The notes under the pieces: generated by a model
Database searches by the model: none
The model's input: the letters and a program-made list of their open reading frames with translations, nothing else
What the model was told of the DNA's origin: nothing
NCBI GenBank assembly: GCA_041484845.1
Contig: JBGPIK010000405.1
Location: forward strand, 1 to 6,169
Direction: 5' to 3'
DNA length: 6,169 nt
Origin: JBGPIK01 sp041484845
GTDB taxonomy: Bacteria; Desulfobacterota; Binatia; UBA9968
In this document: positions 1-5,273 of the stretch, piece after piece
Layout: each line of letters begins with the position of its first letter
Numbering within the stretch: the first letter of the stretch is position 1
Position numbers and translations under genes: made by a program

Positions 1-42
1 CTGGTCTTCCGCGAGAAGGAAACCTCTCATGCCCCGCGTTGA
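1..42 (+). CDS. 3' end of an unidentified upstream gene (partial)
   Basis: The first reading frame is open from the window edge and reads LVFREKETSHAPR before a TGA at 40-42. It overlaps the following ferredoxin start by 14 bases, a typical arrangement in a tightly packed operon. Only 13 residues are visible, so no domain can be named. If real, it would be the larger partner of the ferredoxin, for example a flavoprotein oxidoreductase, because small dicluster ferredoxins are often encoded directly after such a subunit. That is inference from context. The alternative is that this is a chance open frame, since the ferredoxin's own frame is also open to the left edge. Confidence 0.35.
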   Translation: MVFREKETSHAPR

Positions 43-217
43 AGTCAATCGAATCGCATGCACGGGATGCAGAGTCTGCGTGGAAACCTGTCCACCCGAC
101 GTGTTGCGCATGGACGGTGAAAACAAAGCGATCGTCGCCTACGCCGACGACTGCCAGGGCTGCTTTGTTTGCCAATGGGACTGCAAGTTTGAAGCGCTGC
201 GGGTGCGGCTGCCATAG
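29..217 (+). CDS. Small 2[4Fe-4S] ferredoxin-like protein
   Basis: This is a 62-residue cytoplasmic electron-transfer protein. It has two complete cysteine sets, each able to take part in holding a [4Fe-4S] cluster: C11-x2-C14-x2-C17-x3-C21-P and C42-x2-C45-x2-C48-x3-C52. This is the layout of bacterial dicluster ferredoxins and of ferredoxin-like small subunits such as AprB-type proteins. The second set lacks the usual proline after its last cysteine. The ATG is supported by an AAGGA ribosome binding site at 16-20, eight bases upstream; the frame is also open to the window edge, so a longer N-terminus cannot be fully excluded. It probably passes electrons to or from a redox enzyme encoded just upstream, whose tail appears to overlap it. 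The specific partner and pathway cannot be read from this window. Confidence 0.87.
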   Translation: MPRVEVNRIACTGCRVCVETCPPDVLRMDGENKAIVAYADDCQGCFVCQWDCKFEALRVRLP

Positions 218-359
218 CCCGAGTTCCCTCGAAAACCGTCCTCGGTGATGTGGAATGCAAACATACCGACAAAAAAGTGTGACACTCGTGAACAGATGAT
301 CTTTTACACTGCGCCGGTGTTTGAAACCTCGAGTTGTCCACGGGTATTTTTGGTGACTT

Positions 360-377
360 AAAAAGGCGTAGCAACGC
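360..377 (-). terminator. Weak candidate terminator after the toxin gene
   Basis: Read on the minus strand, the hairpin GCGT-TGCT-ACGC is followed by CTTTTT, about 58 bases beyond the toxin stop codon. The stem is only four base pairs, so termination would be weak. A perfect 12-base palindrome, GCTAAGCTTAGC (376-387), lies against it and might add to folding. The rest of the 218-434 gap holds no gene that I can support. Confidence 0.3.
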
Positions 378-434
378 TAAGCTTAGCCGTCGCTCTCAGT
401 GATCGGTTTGAAGCGAATGGTTGGCCTCCGACTT

Positions 435-821
435 TCACGACTGTGCCGCGACATGATCGCGGAGCCAAGCCGTAAATGCTTCCCGATCCATTTCGCCGGA
501 CGCCACCTGCAATACAATTCTTTCCTGCTCGTCCACGGAGGACTGAATCTCAAAACCATTGAGAAACAGAAAGACTTCCATTGCTGCATGTCCTGTACGT
601 TTGTTGCCGTCTAGAAATGGATGGTTCTGGATAAGTGAATAGCCAAGCGCTGCCGCCTTGTCCGCGATAGCCGGGTACAGCTCTCTGCCCCCGAAAGTCA
701 TGCGAGGCTGGGCCAGTGCTGACTCCAGAGCGCCGAGGTTGAGGACGCCCATGGCTCCTCCAGACTGGCCGATAACTCGGCGATGCAATTCCAGCGTTTC
801 ACTGAGGGTTAGATAGCGCAC
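435..821 (-). CDS. doc: Doc/Fic-family toxin (death-on-curing type)
   Basis: This 128-residue protein is the toxin of a type II toxin-antitoxin pair. The Fic/Doc signature is intact at residues 67-77, HPFLDGNKRTG. It includes the catalytic histidine H67, the acidic D71, the G72-N73 anion-binding turn and K74-R75. The length and the early 'LTLSETLELHRRVIG' region match the Doc branch rather than longer Fic AMP-transferases. The P1 Doc protein phosphorylates elongation factor EF-Tu and blocks translation; that activity is expected here from family membership, while AMPylation is the alternative. The start is a GTG whose G is also the last base of the antitoxin TAG stop (TAGTG). With no strong ribosome binding site of its own, translation is probably coupled to the antitoxin. 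No truncation or missing catalytic residue is seen. Confidence 0.93.
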   Translation of the reverse strand: MRYLTLSETLELHRRVIGQSGGAMGVLNLGALESALAQPRMTFGGRELYPAIADKAAALGYSLIQNHPFLDGNKRTGHAAMEVFLFLNGFEIQSSVDEQERIVLQVASGEMDREAFTAWLRDHVAAQS

Positions 822-1018
822 TAGGCGAGACGCCGATAAAGGTCGGCGTTTTTATGGAGAATGTAGTCGGCCGCCCTTTGGAACGACTCTTCGGGCCGTG
901 TCAGTAGCTCCTCAATGCTGACGCGGGCCAGGTCTTCCGGTTTTATGTTGAAACGGTCGGCAATCTCTCGTAATTTGGCGAGGCGGTCGTCAGGGAGTGT
1001 GATCGTGAGCGTGGTCAT
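821..1018 (-). CDS. Ribbon-helix-helix-type antitoxin for the Doc toxin
   Basis: This 65-residue protein is encoded first in the two-gene operon, the usual order for type II antitoxins. The N-terminus TLTITLPDDRLAKLREIA (residues 3-20) looks like the beta strand and first helix of a ribbon-helix-helix DNA-binding domain, and the second helix probably covers about 26-39. The C-terminus, roughly residues 45-65 with the segment ending NADLYRRLA, is the likely toxin-neutralising tail. The gene has a strong AAAGGTGAT ribosome binding site (1022-1030) and ends in a one-base overlap with the toxin start. It should bind Doc and repress its own promoter, as related antitoxins do. It does not resemble classical Phd, whose N-terminal fold is different. 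No confident subfamily name is given. Confidence 0.85.
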   Translation of the reverse strand: MTTLTITLPDDRLAKLREIADRFNIKPEDLARVSIEELLTRPEESFQRAADYILHKNADLYRRLA

Positions 1019-1021
1019 AGA

Positions 1022-1030
1022 ATCACCTTT
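1022..1030 (-). promoter_or_regulatory. Strong ribosome binding site of the antitoxin
   Basis: On the minus strand AAAGGTGAT lies four to five bases before the antitoxin ATG. The toxin lacks an equivalent site. This asymmetry would favour an excess of antitoxin over toxin. Confidence 0.7.
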
Positions 1031-1067
1031 AATCGAAAGATTATCAGCAGGACGGCAAAAATGCTAA
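1031..1067 (-). promoter_or_regulatory. Candidate promoter/operator of the toxin-antitoxin operon
   Basis: On the minus strand a TTAGCA (1062-1067, four of six consensus bases) is separated by 16 bases from GATAAT (1040-1045, five of six). This would start transcription shortly before the antitoxin ribosome binding site. A small inverted repeat, AATC-GAAA-GATT (1031-1042), overlaps the -10 element and could be an autoregulatory operator. Assignment is by eye only. Confidence 0.38.
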
Positions 1068-1131
1068 TAGACGACGATCATTCGTTCAAAGACACGATTG
1101 CCGCGGCCAACGGCGGGCGCAACCGGCGCTG

Positions 1132-1779
1132 TCAAGCGTCCGGTTCGCGCCCTTGTTCGCTGCTCTTAGCTACTGGCAGAGGAAACGGTATGTCGGACTG
1201 CGCCCATCGGTGCTCTATGAACTTGATTAGTTTGTCCCTTTGTTCCTTGGTGATATCGATGTCCTCGAGTCCCAGCTGGATCCAGAATAGGAAGTGCAGA
1301 TATATTGCCTTCCTGTTTGTATAGATCTCAAACCAAACGTCAAAGGAACTGTAGTCCAGATGGCGCGCCAACGCGATGAACTGCTGGGTTGCGTCCTTTC
1401 CCTTGAGCATAAACTGGTCTGGAATGTGACCCGCAAAAGACCTGGAGAAGAAACCTGCATCGACGACGATATGGCCTCGGATTGCGTGGTTGAATTCTCC
1501 AAGTTCCTCCGCTGGCACCCACCATTCCTCGTGCGTAGATGCTCCGACGATATGACGTTCGTACCTGTCGTTGAAGGAATCTGGCACCTCAAAGGAGGTC
1601 ACATACCCCGCGCCGCCTGCCTCTTTGGTATTCCAACCGCGTGCGATTTGCGTCGCGTAATGGCAGTTGAGAACAGGGTAGAAGATAGGCTGCTCGGGCA
1701 GGCGTGGAGGAAACGCCTTCATTCCGCTGTCGAAGATGAGCGCCATCTCGTTGAGACCGACTGGACGCCAGAGTTTCAT
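1132..1779 (-). CDS. Protein resembling 'ADP-ribosylation/crystallin J1'-labelled family, function unknown
   Basis: This 215-residue soluble protein has no signal peptide or membrane segment. Residues 1-115 carry the pattern I associate with proteins labelled 'ADP-ribosylation/crystallin J1': MKLWRPVGLNEMALI at the start, then KAFPPRLPEQPIFYPVLN (21-38), QIARGWNTK (44-52), GYVTSFEV (58-65) and EEWWVPAEELGEFN (84-97). Residues 120-192 form a second segment (FMLKGKDATQQFIALARHLDY, then aromatic-rich FDVWFEIYTNRKAIYLHFLFWIQLG), probably helical. The label has no established biochemical meaning for these proteins, and I see no acidic metal-binding pattern typical of ADP-ribosylglycohydrolases, so no enzymatic role is assigned. 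The ATG has only a weak GGAATAG upstream. The gene lies 113 bases upstream of the antitoxin start on the same strand and could be co-transcribed, but nothing shows that they work together. Confidence 0.8.
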   Translation of the reverse strand: MKLWRPVGLNEMALIFDSGMKAFPPRLPEQPIFYPVLNCHYATQIARGWNTKEAGGAGYVTSFEVPDSFNDRYERHIVGASTHEEWWVPAEELGEFNHAIRGHIVVDAGFFSRSFAGHIPDQFMLKGKDATQQFIALARHLDYSSFDVWFEIYTNRKAIYLHFLFWIQLGLEDIDITKEQRDKLIKFIEHRWAQSDIPFPLPVAKSSEQGREPDA

Positions 1780-1808
1780 GATCTATTCCAAGCCAGTAAT
1801 ATACAGAC

Positions 1809-1842
1809 CGGCTTTTGTCGATATTAATATCGGCAAAGGCCG
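1809..1842. repeat. 34-base near-perfect palindrome (possible operator or recombination site)
   Basis: The core CGATATTAATATCG (1819-1832) is a perfect 14-base palindrome. Symmetry continues outwards to 1809 and 1842, with 15 of 17 position pairs complementary and the other two (1813/1838 and 1818/1833) being T-G on the plus strand. It lies 30 bases upstream of the start of the minus-strand gene ending at 1132. No T-run follows on either strand, which argues against a terminator. An operator, a protein-binding site or a recombination site fits better. The AT-rich centre could also contain a -10 element. Confidence 0.6.
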
Positions 1843-1986
1843 CCCGCAAGAAGAGTGCCTTTGCTGGACGAAGAGGTTGGGGCCTGACGGTGGTCTTCCT
1901 TTGATCCCTGCCAATTCATTGCTGATCAGCATCTCGCCGTGCGCTGTGCCGCGGCTGGGGGTTTTACGCACGTAGCTAGACGCAGC

Positions 1987-3594
1987 TTACTCTGAAGCCG
2001 GCCTGGGGAGAAAATCTTCCTTGAGTTTTTTCTTGTCGATTTTATAACCCGAGGCGACTCGCGGCAGCGATTTTACGATTTCAATTCGCTCCGGCCATTT
2101 AAAACGCGCCAGCCCTTTTGCCTCTAAGAACGATTTGATTTCGATGAGATCGATCGGGTTCCCGGCGCCGCAAACTACAAACGCGCAGACCCTTTCGCCC
2201 ATTTCCGCATCAGGGAGGCCGACCACCGCAACTTCGACGATTTTCGGATGTTGGCTCAAGGTCGCCTCGACGTCCGCAGGAAAGATGTTCTGGCCGCCGC
2301 GGATAATGAGATCGTGCTCTCGCCCCATGAGCACGATATTTCCATTACCGTCGAACCTGCCGAGCTCCTGGAGATCGAAGTAGCCTTCGACTCGCCTGCT
2401 GCGATCGAGATCCGGGTTGTTGAAGAAGCGCGCGTCGGTGTGGAGGCCGCGCACCCAAAGTCTTCCCACTTCTCCCGGCGCAACATCTCTATCATCGGCG
2501 CCGACGATCCTTATTTCATTGCCGTCGAGCGGGCGGCCCAGCGTGCCGAGGCGCACTGCTTGCGGCTCGTTCCAGCCGGTGGCTGAAATACCGCCGCAGT
2601 CCACGCTTCCGTAAGCCTGGGCAATGCGACAACCCAACCGGGCTTCGACCTCGGCTCCCTGCGCCGCGGACAGGCTGGCGCCGTGATTGATGATGAGACG
2701 CAGCGCTTGGAGATCGTAGGGCGAGAGATCCGGCAAGGCTATGATCCGCGCCATCATGGTGGGCACGAGCGGGATGACGCTCACTCGCTCCGCCGCCATC
2801 AGCGCGCAAGTTTCTGCGGGCGAAAAATGGTCCATCAACACGGCCGCGGCTCCGGACGCGCAGACGCCGTTATAGACCAGAGCATCGGCAGTCCCGGTCA
2901 CGATGGAGGTCACGGCCGCCAGCCTATCGCCGGCGCTTACGCCGAAGCGCTTGAGGTGAATCCATCCCGTCAGTAGCCGGGTATAAAGCGGCACCTCCAC
3001 GCACTTCGGAATGCCCGTGCTGCCGCTGGTGGTCGCGATCTGGCAGACGTCGAGAATCGAATAGCGCCTTTGTTTCAGCTGTTCCGCGTCGGCCACGCCG
3101 GTTAACAACTCCTCGAAAGCGAGAGTTCCCGCGGGCGCAGCGCCGCCGGTGACGAGAACCGAGCGCAACTCTTCCGTGCGCGCCGCTTCTAGCAAATTCA
3201 AGTAATTCACTCCGCGGTAATGGCCGGGAATGATCGCCGCTTGAGGTCGCGTGAAGCGCATGATCGGCGCGAGCTCAGCCAAACGAAAGGTCGGTGTCAC
3301 CGTAACCAGCCGAATGCCGGCTTTCTCACAGGCCAAACGGGTGAGAAACAACTCCGCACAGTTGGGGAGTTGAACCAGGACCTTGGAATCGCGCTTCAGA
3401 TCCAGGCGCAGCAGGTTCAGGGCGAGCGTGTCGGAGAGCTGTTTGACCTGCAACCATGTCAAACGGCGGTTGCGGTCCACGACGGCCTCGCGCGCGCCAC
3501 TCTCGCCGGCATTGCGATCACAGAAATCGGCCGCTGTCATCAGCGGCATTATTTCTGAAATTTTCTGGGCCAGTTTTTGCGCGTCTCTATTCAA
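1987..3594 (-). CDS. ANL-superfamily acyl/aryl-CoA synthetase-like enzyme (AMP-dependent)
   Basis: This 535-residue cytoplasmic enzyme has the length and layout of adenylate-forming ligases, which activate a carboxylic acid with ATP and pass it to CoA or a carrier. Visible motifs are the phosphate loop A3, TTSGSTGIPKCVE (188-200), with K197; A5, QAYGSVD (326-332), where YGxTE is usual; the hinge and A8 region GREHDLIIRGGQNIFPADVE (424-443); and A10, LPRVASGYKIDKK (510-522). Overall resemblance is to the 2,3-dihydroxybenzoate-AMP ligase/aryl-CoA ligase branch, but the substrate cannot be read. Several core positions are unusual: A7 reads YFDLQEL where YRTGDL is expected, giving Glu410 instead of Asp, and A10 has an extra Tyr before the lysine. 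The start is uncertain: a TTG at 3594 gives the full frame, whereas ATG codons at 3549 and 3540 would remove 15 or 18 residues; none has a good ribosome binding site. It is divergent from the neighbouring binding-protein gene. Confidence 0.9.
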   Translation of the reverse strand: MNRDAQKLAQKISEIMPLMTAADFCDRNAGESGAREAVVDRNRRLTWLQVKQLSDTLALNLLRLDLKRDSKVLVQLPNCAELFLTRLACEKAGIRLVTVTPTFRLAELAPIMRFTRPQAAIIPGHYRGVNYLNLLEAARTEELRSVLVTGGAAPAGTLAFEELLTGVADAEQLKQRRYSILDVCQIATTSGSTGIPKCVEVPLYTRLLTGWIHLKRFGVSAGDRLAAVTSIVTGTADALVYNGVCASGAAAVLMDHFSPAETCALMAAERVSVIPLVPTMMARIIALPDLSPYDLQALRLIINHGASLSAAQGAEVEARLGCRIAQAYGSVDCGGISATGWNEPQAVRLGTLGRPLDGNEIRIVGADDRDVAPGEVGRLWVRGLHTDARFFNNPDLDRSRRVEGYFDLQELGRFDGNGNIVLMGREHDLIIRGGQNIFPADVEATLSQHPKIVEVAVVGLPDAEMGERVCAFVVCGAGNPIDLIEIKSFLEAKGLARFKWPERIEIVKSLPRVASGYKIDKKKLKEDFLPRPASE

Positions 3595-3670
3595 AAAACA
3601 CTACTTTCGTTTTCACCGATTCCAATGGCGCTATTCTGGGCCGAAGGCGACGAACTTCTCGAACAAACAA

Positions 3671-3738
3671 GACCCTTCGCTCGCGCTCAGGGTGACAAAC
3701 TCTCATTTCAAACCGTCCGAGCTGAACTAGTAGAGCAA
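3671..3738. repeat. Two degraded intergenic palindromic repeats
   Basis: GACCCTTCGCTCGCGCTCAG followed by GGTGA (3671-3695) can fold with ACCCT/AGGGT arms. A second unit, ACCGTCCGAGCTGAACTAG and following bases (3712-3738), resembles the reversed type. From memory these look like the CCCTTCG...CTCAGGGTGA and GTTCGAGCTGAGC...TCGAAG elements scattered between genes in many environmental genomes. Both copies are imperfect. They lie in the divergent promoter region between the ligase and the binding-protein gene. Confidence 0.45.
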
Positions 3739-3755
3739 CTAGGCGCGCGTGTCAA

Positions 3756-3784
3756 TTGCGAATCCGCGCGCAAAAGCTTATAGG
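3756..3784 (+). promoter_or_regulatory. Candidate sigma-70 promoter of the first binding-protein gene
   Basis: TTGCGA (3756-3761) and TATAGG (3779-3784) each match four of six consensus bases and are 17 bases apart. Transcription would begin near 3791 and leave a leader of about 45 bases before the chosen ATG. This supports the ATG at 3837 rather than the upstream in-frame TTG at 3756. TTGCG (3756-3760) and CGCAA (3769-3773) form a small inverted repeat inside the promoter. Confidence 0.38.
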
Positions 3785-3820
3785 AGTAATCGGTGTTTCC
3801 CGCGCGTTCCCGTGTGCCCC

Positions 3821-3827
3821 GAGGAGG
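3821..3827 (+). promoter_or_regulatory. Ribosome binding site that fixes the first binding-protein start
   Basis: GAGGAGG lies nine bases before the ATG at 3837. The residues that follow form a clean signal peptide, so this site decides between 3837 and the longer in-frame TTG start at 3756. Confidence 0.8.
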
Positions 3828-3836
3828 ACCCGATTG

Positions 3837-4817
3837 ATGGGAAAAATTCTATTTTTCGCTTTGTTCGCTCTGTTCTCCGGCTCCTTGTTTCTTGTTCCGC
3901 CAACTCCGGCGCAGACGCTAAAGGCCGGCTATACCTCGAAGACCATTTTCTTTCTGCCCTTCTTCGTAGCTCAGAAAAAAGGTTTTTACGATACCGAAGA
4001 TCTGAAGGTTGAGCTTATCCAAATGGGAACCCCGGCGGTAAATCTACAGGCTCTTATCGCGGGTCAAATCCAGATCAGCAACATCAACCCGGACGGGATC
4101 ATCATCGTCAACGAAAAAGGCGCGAACCTCAAGGCGATTGCCGGCGTGGTCAACGGGGTAGCTTATACCCTTGTGGGCGGCAAGCCTTACAAAAAGCTGG
4201 AAGATATTAGAGGAACCCGCTTGGGAGTCGGCAGCCTGAAAGGGGGTCCTACAACCTTTCTCCTGGAATACCTGCGCGCCAAAGGCTTTACCTATCCGCG
4301 CGATTATAGCCTGGTGCTTGTATCAGGCGGCACGCCGGCGCGTCTTGCGGCATTAGAAACCGGGGCAGTGTCGGCGGCGGTGCTGGGCGTTCCGCAATCG
4401 GATATGGCCTTGGACGCCGGCTTCACCAGGCTTGGCGATGTCAGTGAGATCCTCCCGACGTTTCAATTCACCACGGTAAACGTCAATCCCACATGGGCAG
4501 AGAAGAACCGTCCTGCGGTCGTTAAATTTCTCAAGGCCCACATCCGCAGTCTAGGCTGGATCCACGACCATATCGACGAGGCCGCGGATCTCATGACCCG
4601 TGAGATGGGGATCAAGCCGCCCTACTCGCGCAAGGGTTTGGACTACTTCACGCGCAAAGGACTTTTTCCCAAAGACGCCGCGATAACGATGGAGGGGATG
4701 CGAGTCAATATCGAAGTTCAAGCACGGGACGGCCTGATCGCGCCGCCGTTGCCGCCGCCCGAAAAGCACATCGACCTGAGTTATCTAAGACAGGCGCATA
4801 AGGAACTGGGATATTAA
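3837..4817 (+). CDS. Secreted NMT1/THI5-like ABC transporter substrate-binding protein
   Basis: This 326-residue periplasmic solute receptor is the capture component of a NitT/TauT-type ABC importer. The signal peptide is clear: MGK, a hydrophobic stretch ILFFALFALFSGSLFLV (4-20), then PPTPA with probable cleavage near residue 25. There is no lipobox cysteine, so a soluble periplasmic form is expected. Family hallmarks follow: LPFFVAQKKGFYDTEDLKVEL (40-60), the LEDIRGTRLGVGS hinge segment (121-133) and GGTPARLAALETGAVSAAVL (164-183), where ligand-dependent closure usually involves Gly-Gly and Arg. The ligand is unknown; relatives bind nitrate, sulfonates, pyrimidine precursors, aromatic acids and others. 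No permease or ATPase gene is adjacent. The upstream in-frame TTG would add 27 residues before the signal peptide and is rejected. The divergent ligase gene suggests, without proving, a carboxylic acid ligand. Confidence 0.93.
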   Translation: MGKILFFALFALFSGSLFLVPPTPAQTLKAGYTSKTIFFLPFFVAQKKGFYDTEDLKVELIQMGTPAVNLQALIAGQIQISNINPDGIIIVNEKGANLKAIAGVVNGVAYTLVGGKPYKKLEDIRGTRLGVGSLKGGPTTFLLEYLRAKGFTYPRDYSLVLVSGGTPARLAALETGAVSAAVLGVPQSDMALDAGFTRLGDVSEILPTFQFTTVNVNPTWAEKNRPAVVKFLKAHIRSLGWIHDHIDEAADLMTREMGIKPPYSRKGLDYFTRKGLFPKDAAITMEGMRVNIEVQARDGLIAPPLPPPEKHIDLSYLRQAHKELGY

Positions 4818-5273
4818 CCCTAATTTTCATGAAAGCTTGTTTCACCCTTGCCCATGAAAGTTCGGCGCGAAGGGGCAAACCTGGAGGTCACAGACGTAGA
4901 GCCGTACCGGTGTTGCCAGGCCCGGACTGTTGGAATGAGCACCCATGGGGCTGGGGAGGGGTGCACTGGAGCCACAGACCCATCGGCTGCGGCCGGAAGG
5001 TTTGTCCCTGAACGCCACTTTCGGAGAGATCCGAGATTATTTTGAACCCGCGAAGGCAATGAGCCCTACAGCCGTGGGCAATAGGACACTGCCTCGAGAG
5101 CCACCCCGCAATCCCCTCAGGGTGATGTTCCGTACGGTCGGGGCCTGCGAGCAACCTGTACGCTCAGGTGCCCACGGATTTCGGTCTCACCGCCTTCGCT
5201 CGCTGCTCTCGCTTGAGAAGTTAAGGAATTGGGTAAGTCGGCCCAACTGCAAAATTCTACTCTGGGAGGTCTC
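4818..5273 (+). other. 456-base non-coding stretch with several short hairpins
   Basis: I find no supportable gene here on either strand; the short open frames look random in composition and lack ribosome binding sites. Visible structure: TTTCATGAAA palindrome (4825-4834); CATGAAAG repeated at 4828-4835 and 4853-4860; a segment with GGGCAAACC (4873-4881) and GACGTAGAGCC (4893-4903); hairpin arms GCACCC/GGGTGC (4939-4944 with 4959-4964); CGGC-TGCG-GCCG (4984-4995); TCGGA-GAGA-TCCGA with a GNRA-type loop (5021-5034); and CGTACGGT pairing with ACC-T-GTACG (5131-5162). It may be a long leader of the second binding-protein gene, a small RNA, or decayed coding DNA. Confidence 0.45.
5264..5270 (+). 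promoter_or_regulatory. Ribosome binding site of the second binding-protein gene
   Basis: GGGAGGT lies three bases before the ATG at 5274. The spacing is short but the match is strong. The alternative in-frame ATG at 5298 has no such site, so 5274 is preferred. Confidence 0.65.

Noticed and set aside
219..245. CCGAG/CTCGG inverted repeat just after the ferredoxin stop
   Set aside because: There is no T-run after it and the loop is long, so I do not call it a terminator.
45..374. Open frame of 109 codons on the minus strand across the ferredoxin
   Set aside because: It lies antisense to a ferredoxin with all eight cluster cysteines, is rich in Arg/Ser runs, and has no recognisable domain.
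1294..1827. Open frame of 177 codons on the plus strand
   Set aside because: It is antisense to the crystallin-J1-like gene, whose residues match a known family; this frame shows no domain or ribosome binding site.
1920..1931. TGCTGATCAGCA, a perfect 12-base palindrome
   Set aside because: It is short, isolated and without a T-run or nearby promoter, so it may be chance.
1783..1971. Open frame of 62 codons on the minus strand between the ligase and the crystallin-J1-like gene
   Set aside because: It has no recognisable domain, no convincing ribosome binding site, and part of it is simply the translated palindrome.
3756..3836. In-frame TTG upstream of the first binding-protein start
   Set aside because: It would place 27 residues before a clean signal peptide and has no ribosome binding site, while GAGGAGG precedes the ATG at 3837.
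4899..4930. AGAGCCGTA resembling the start of group II intron domain V
   Set aside because: The matching 3' arm and catalytic bulge are absent and no reverse transcriptase or further intron domains are seen.
4939..4980. Possible TPP riboswitch, suggested by GGGGCTGGGGA and the THI5-like neighbours
   Set aside because: The second conserved block (CTGATC...AATGCC type) does not follow, so the resemblance is only a few bases.
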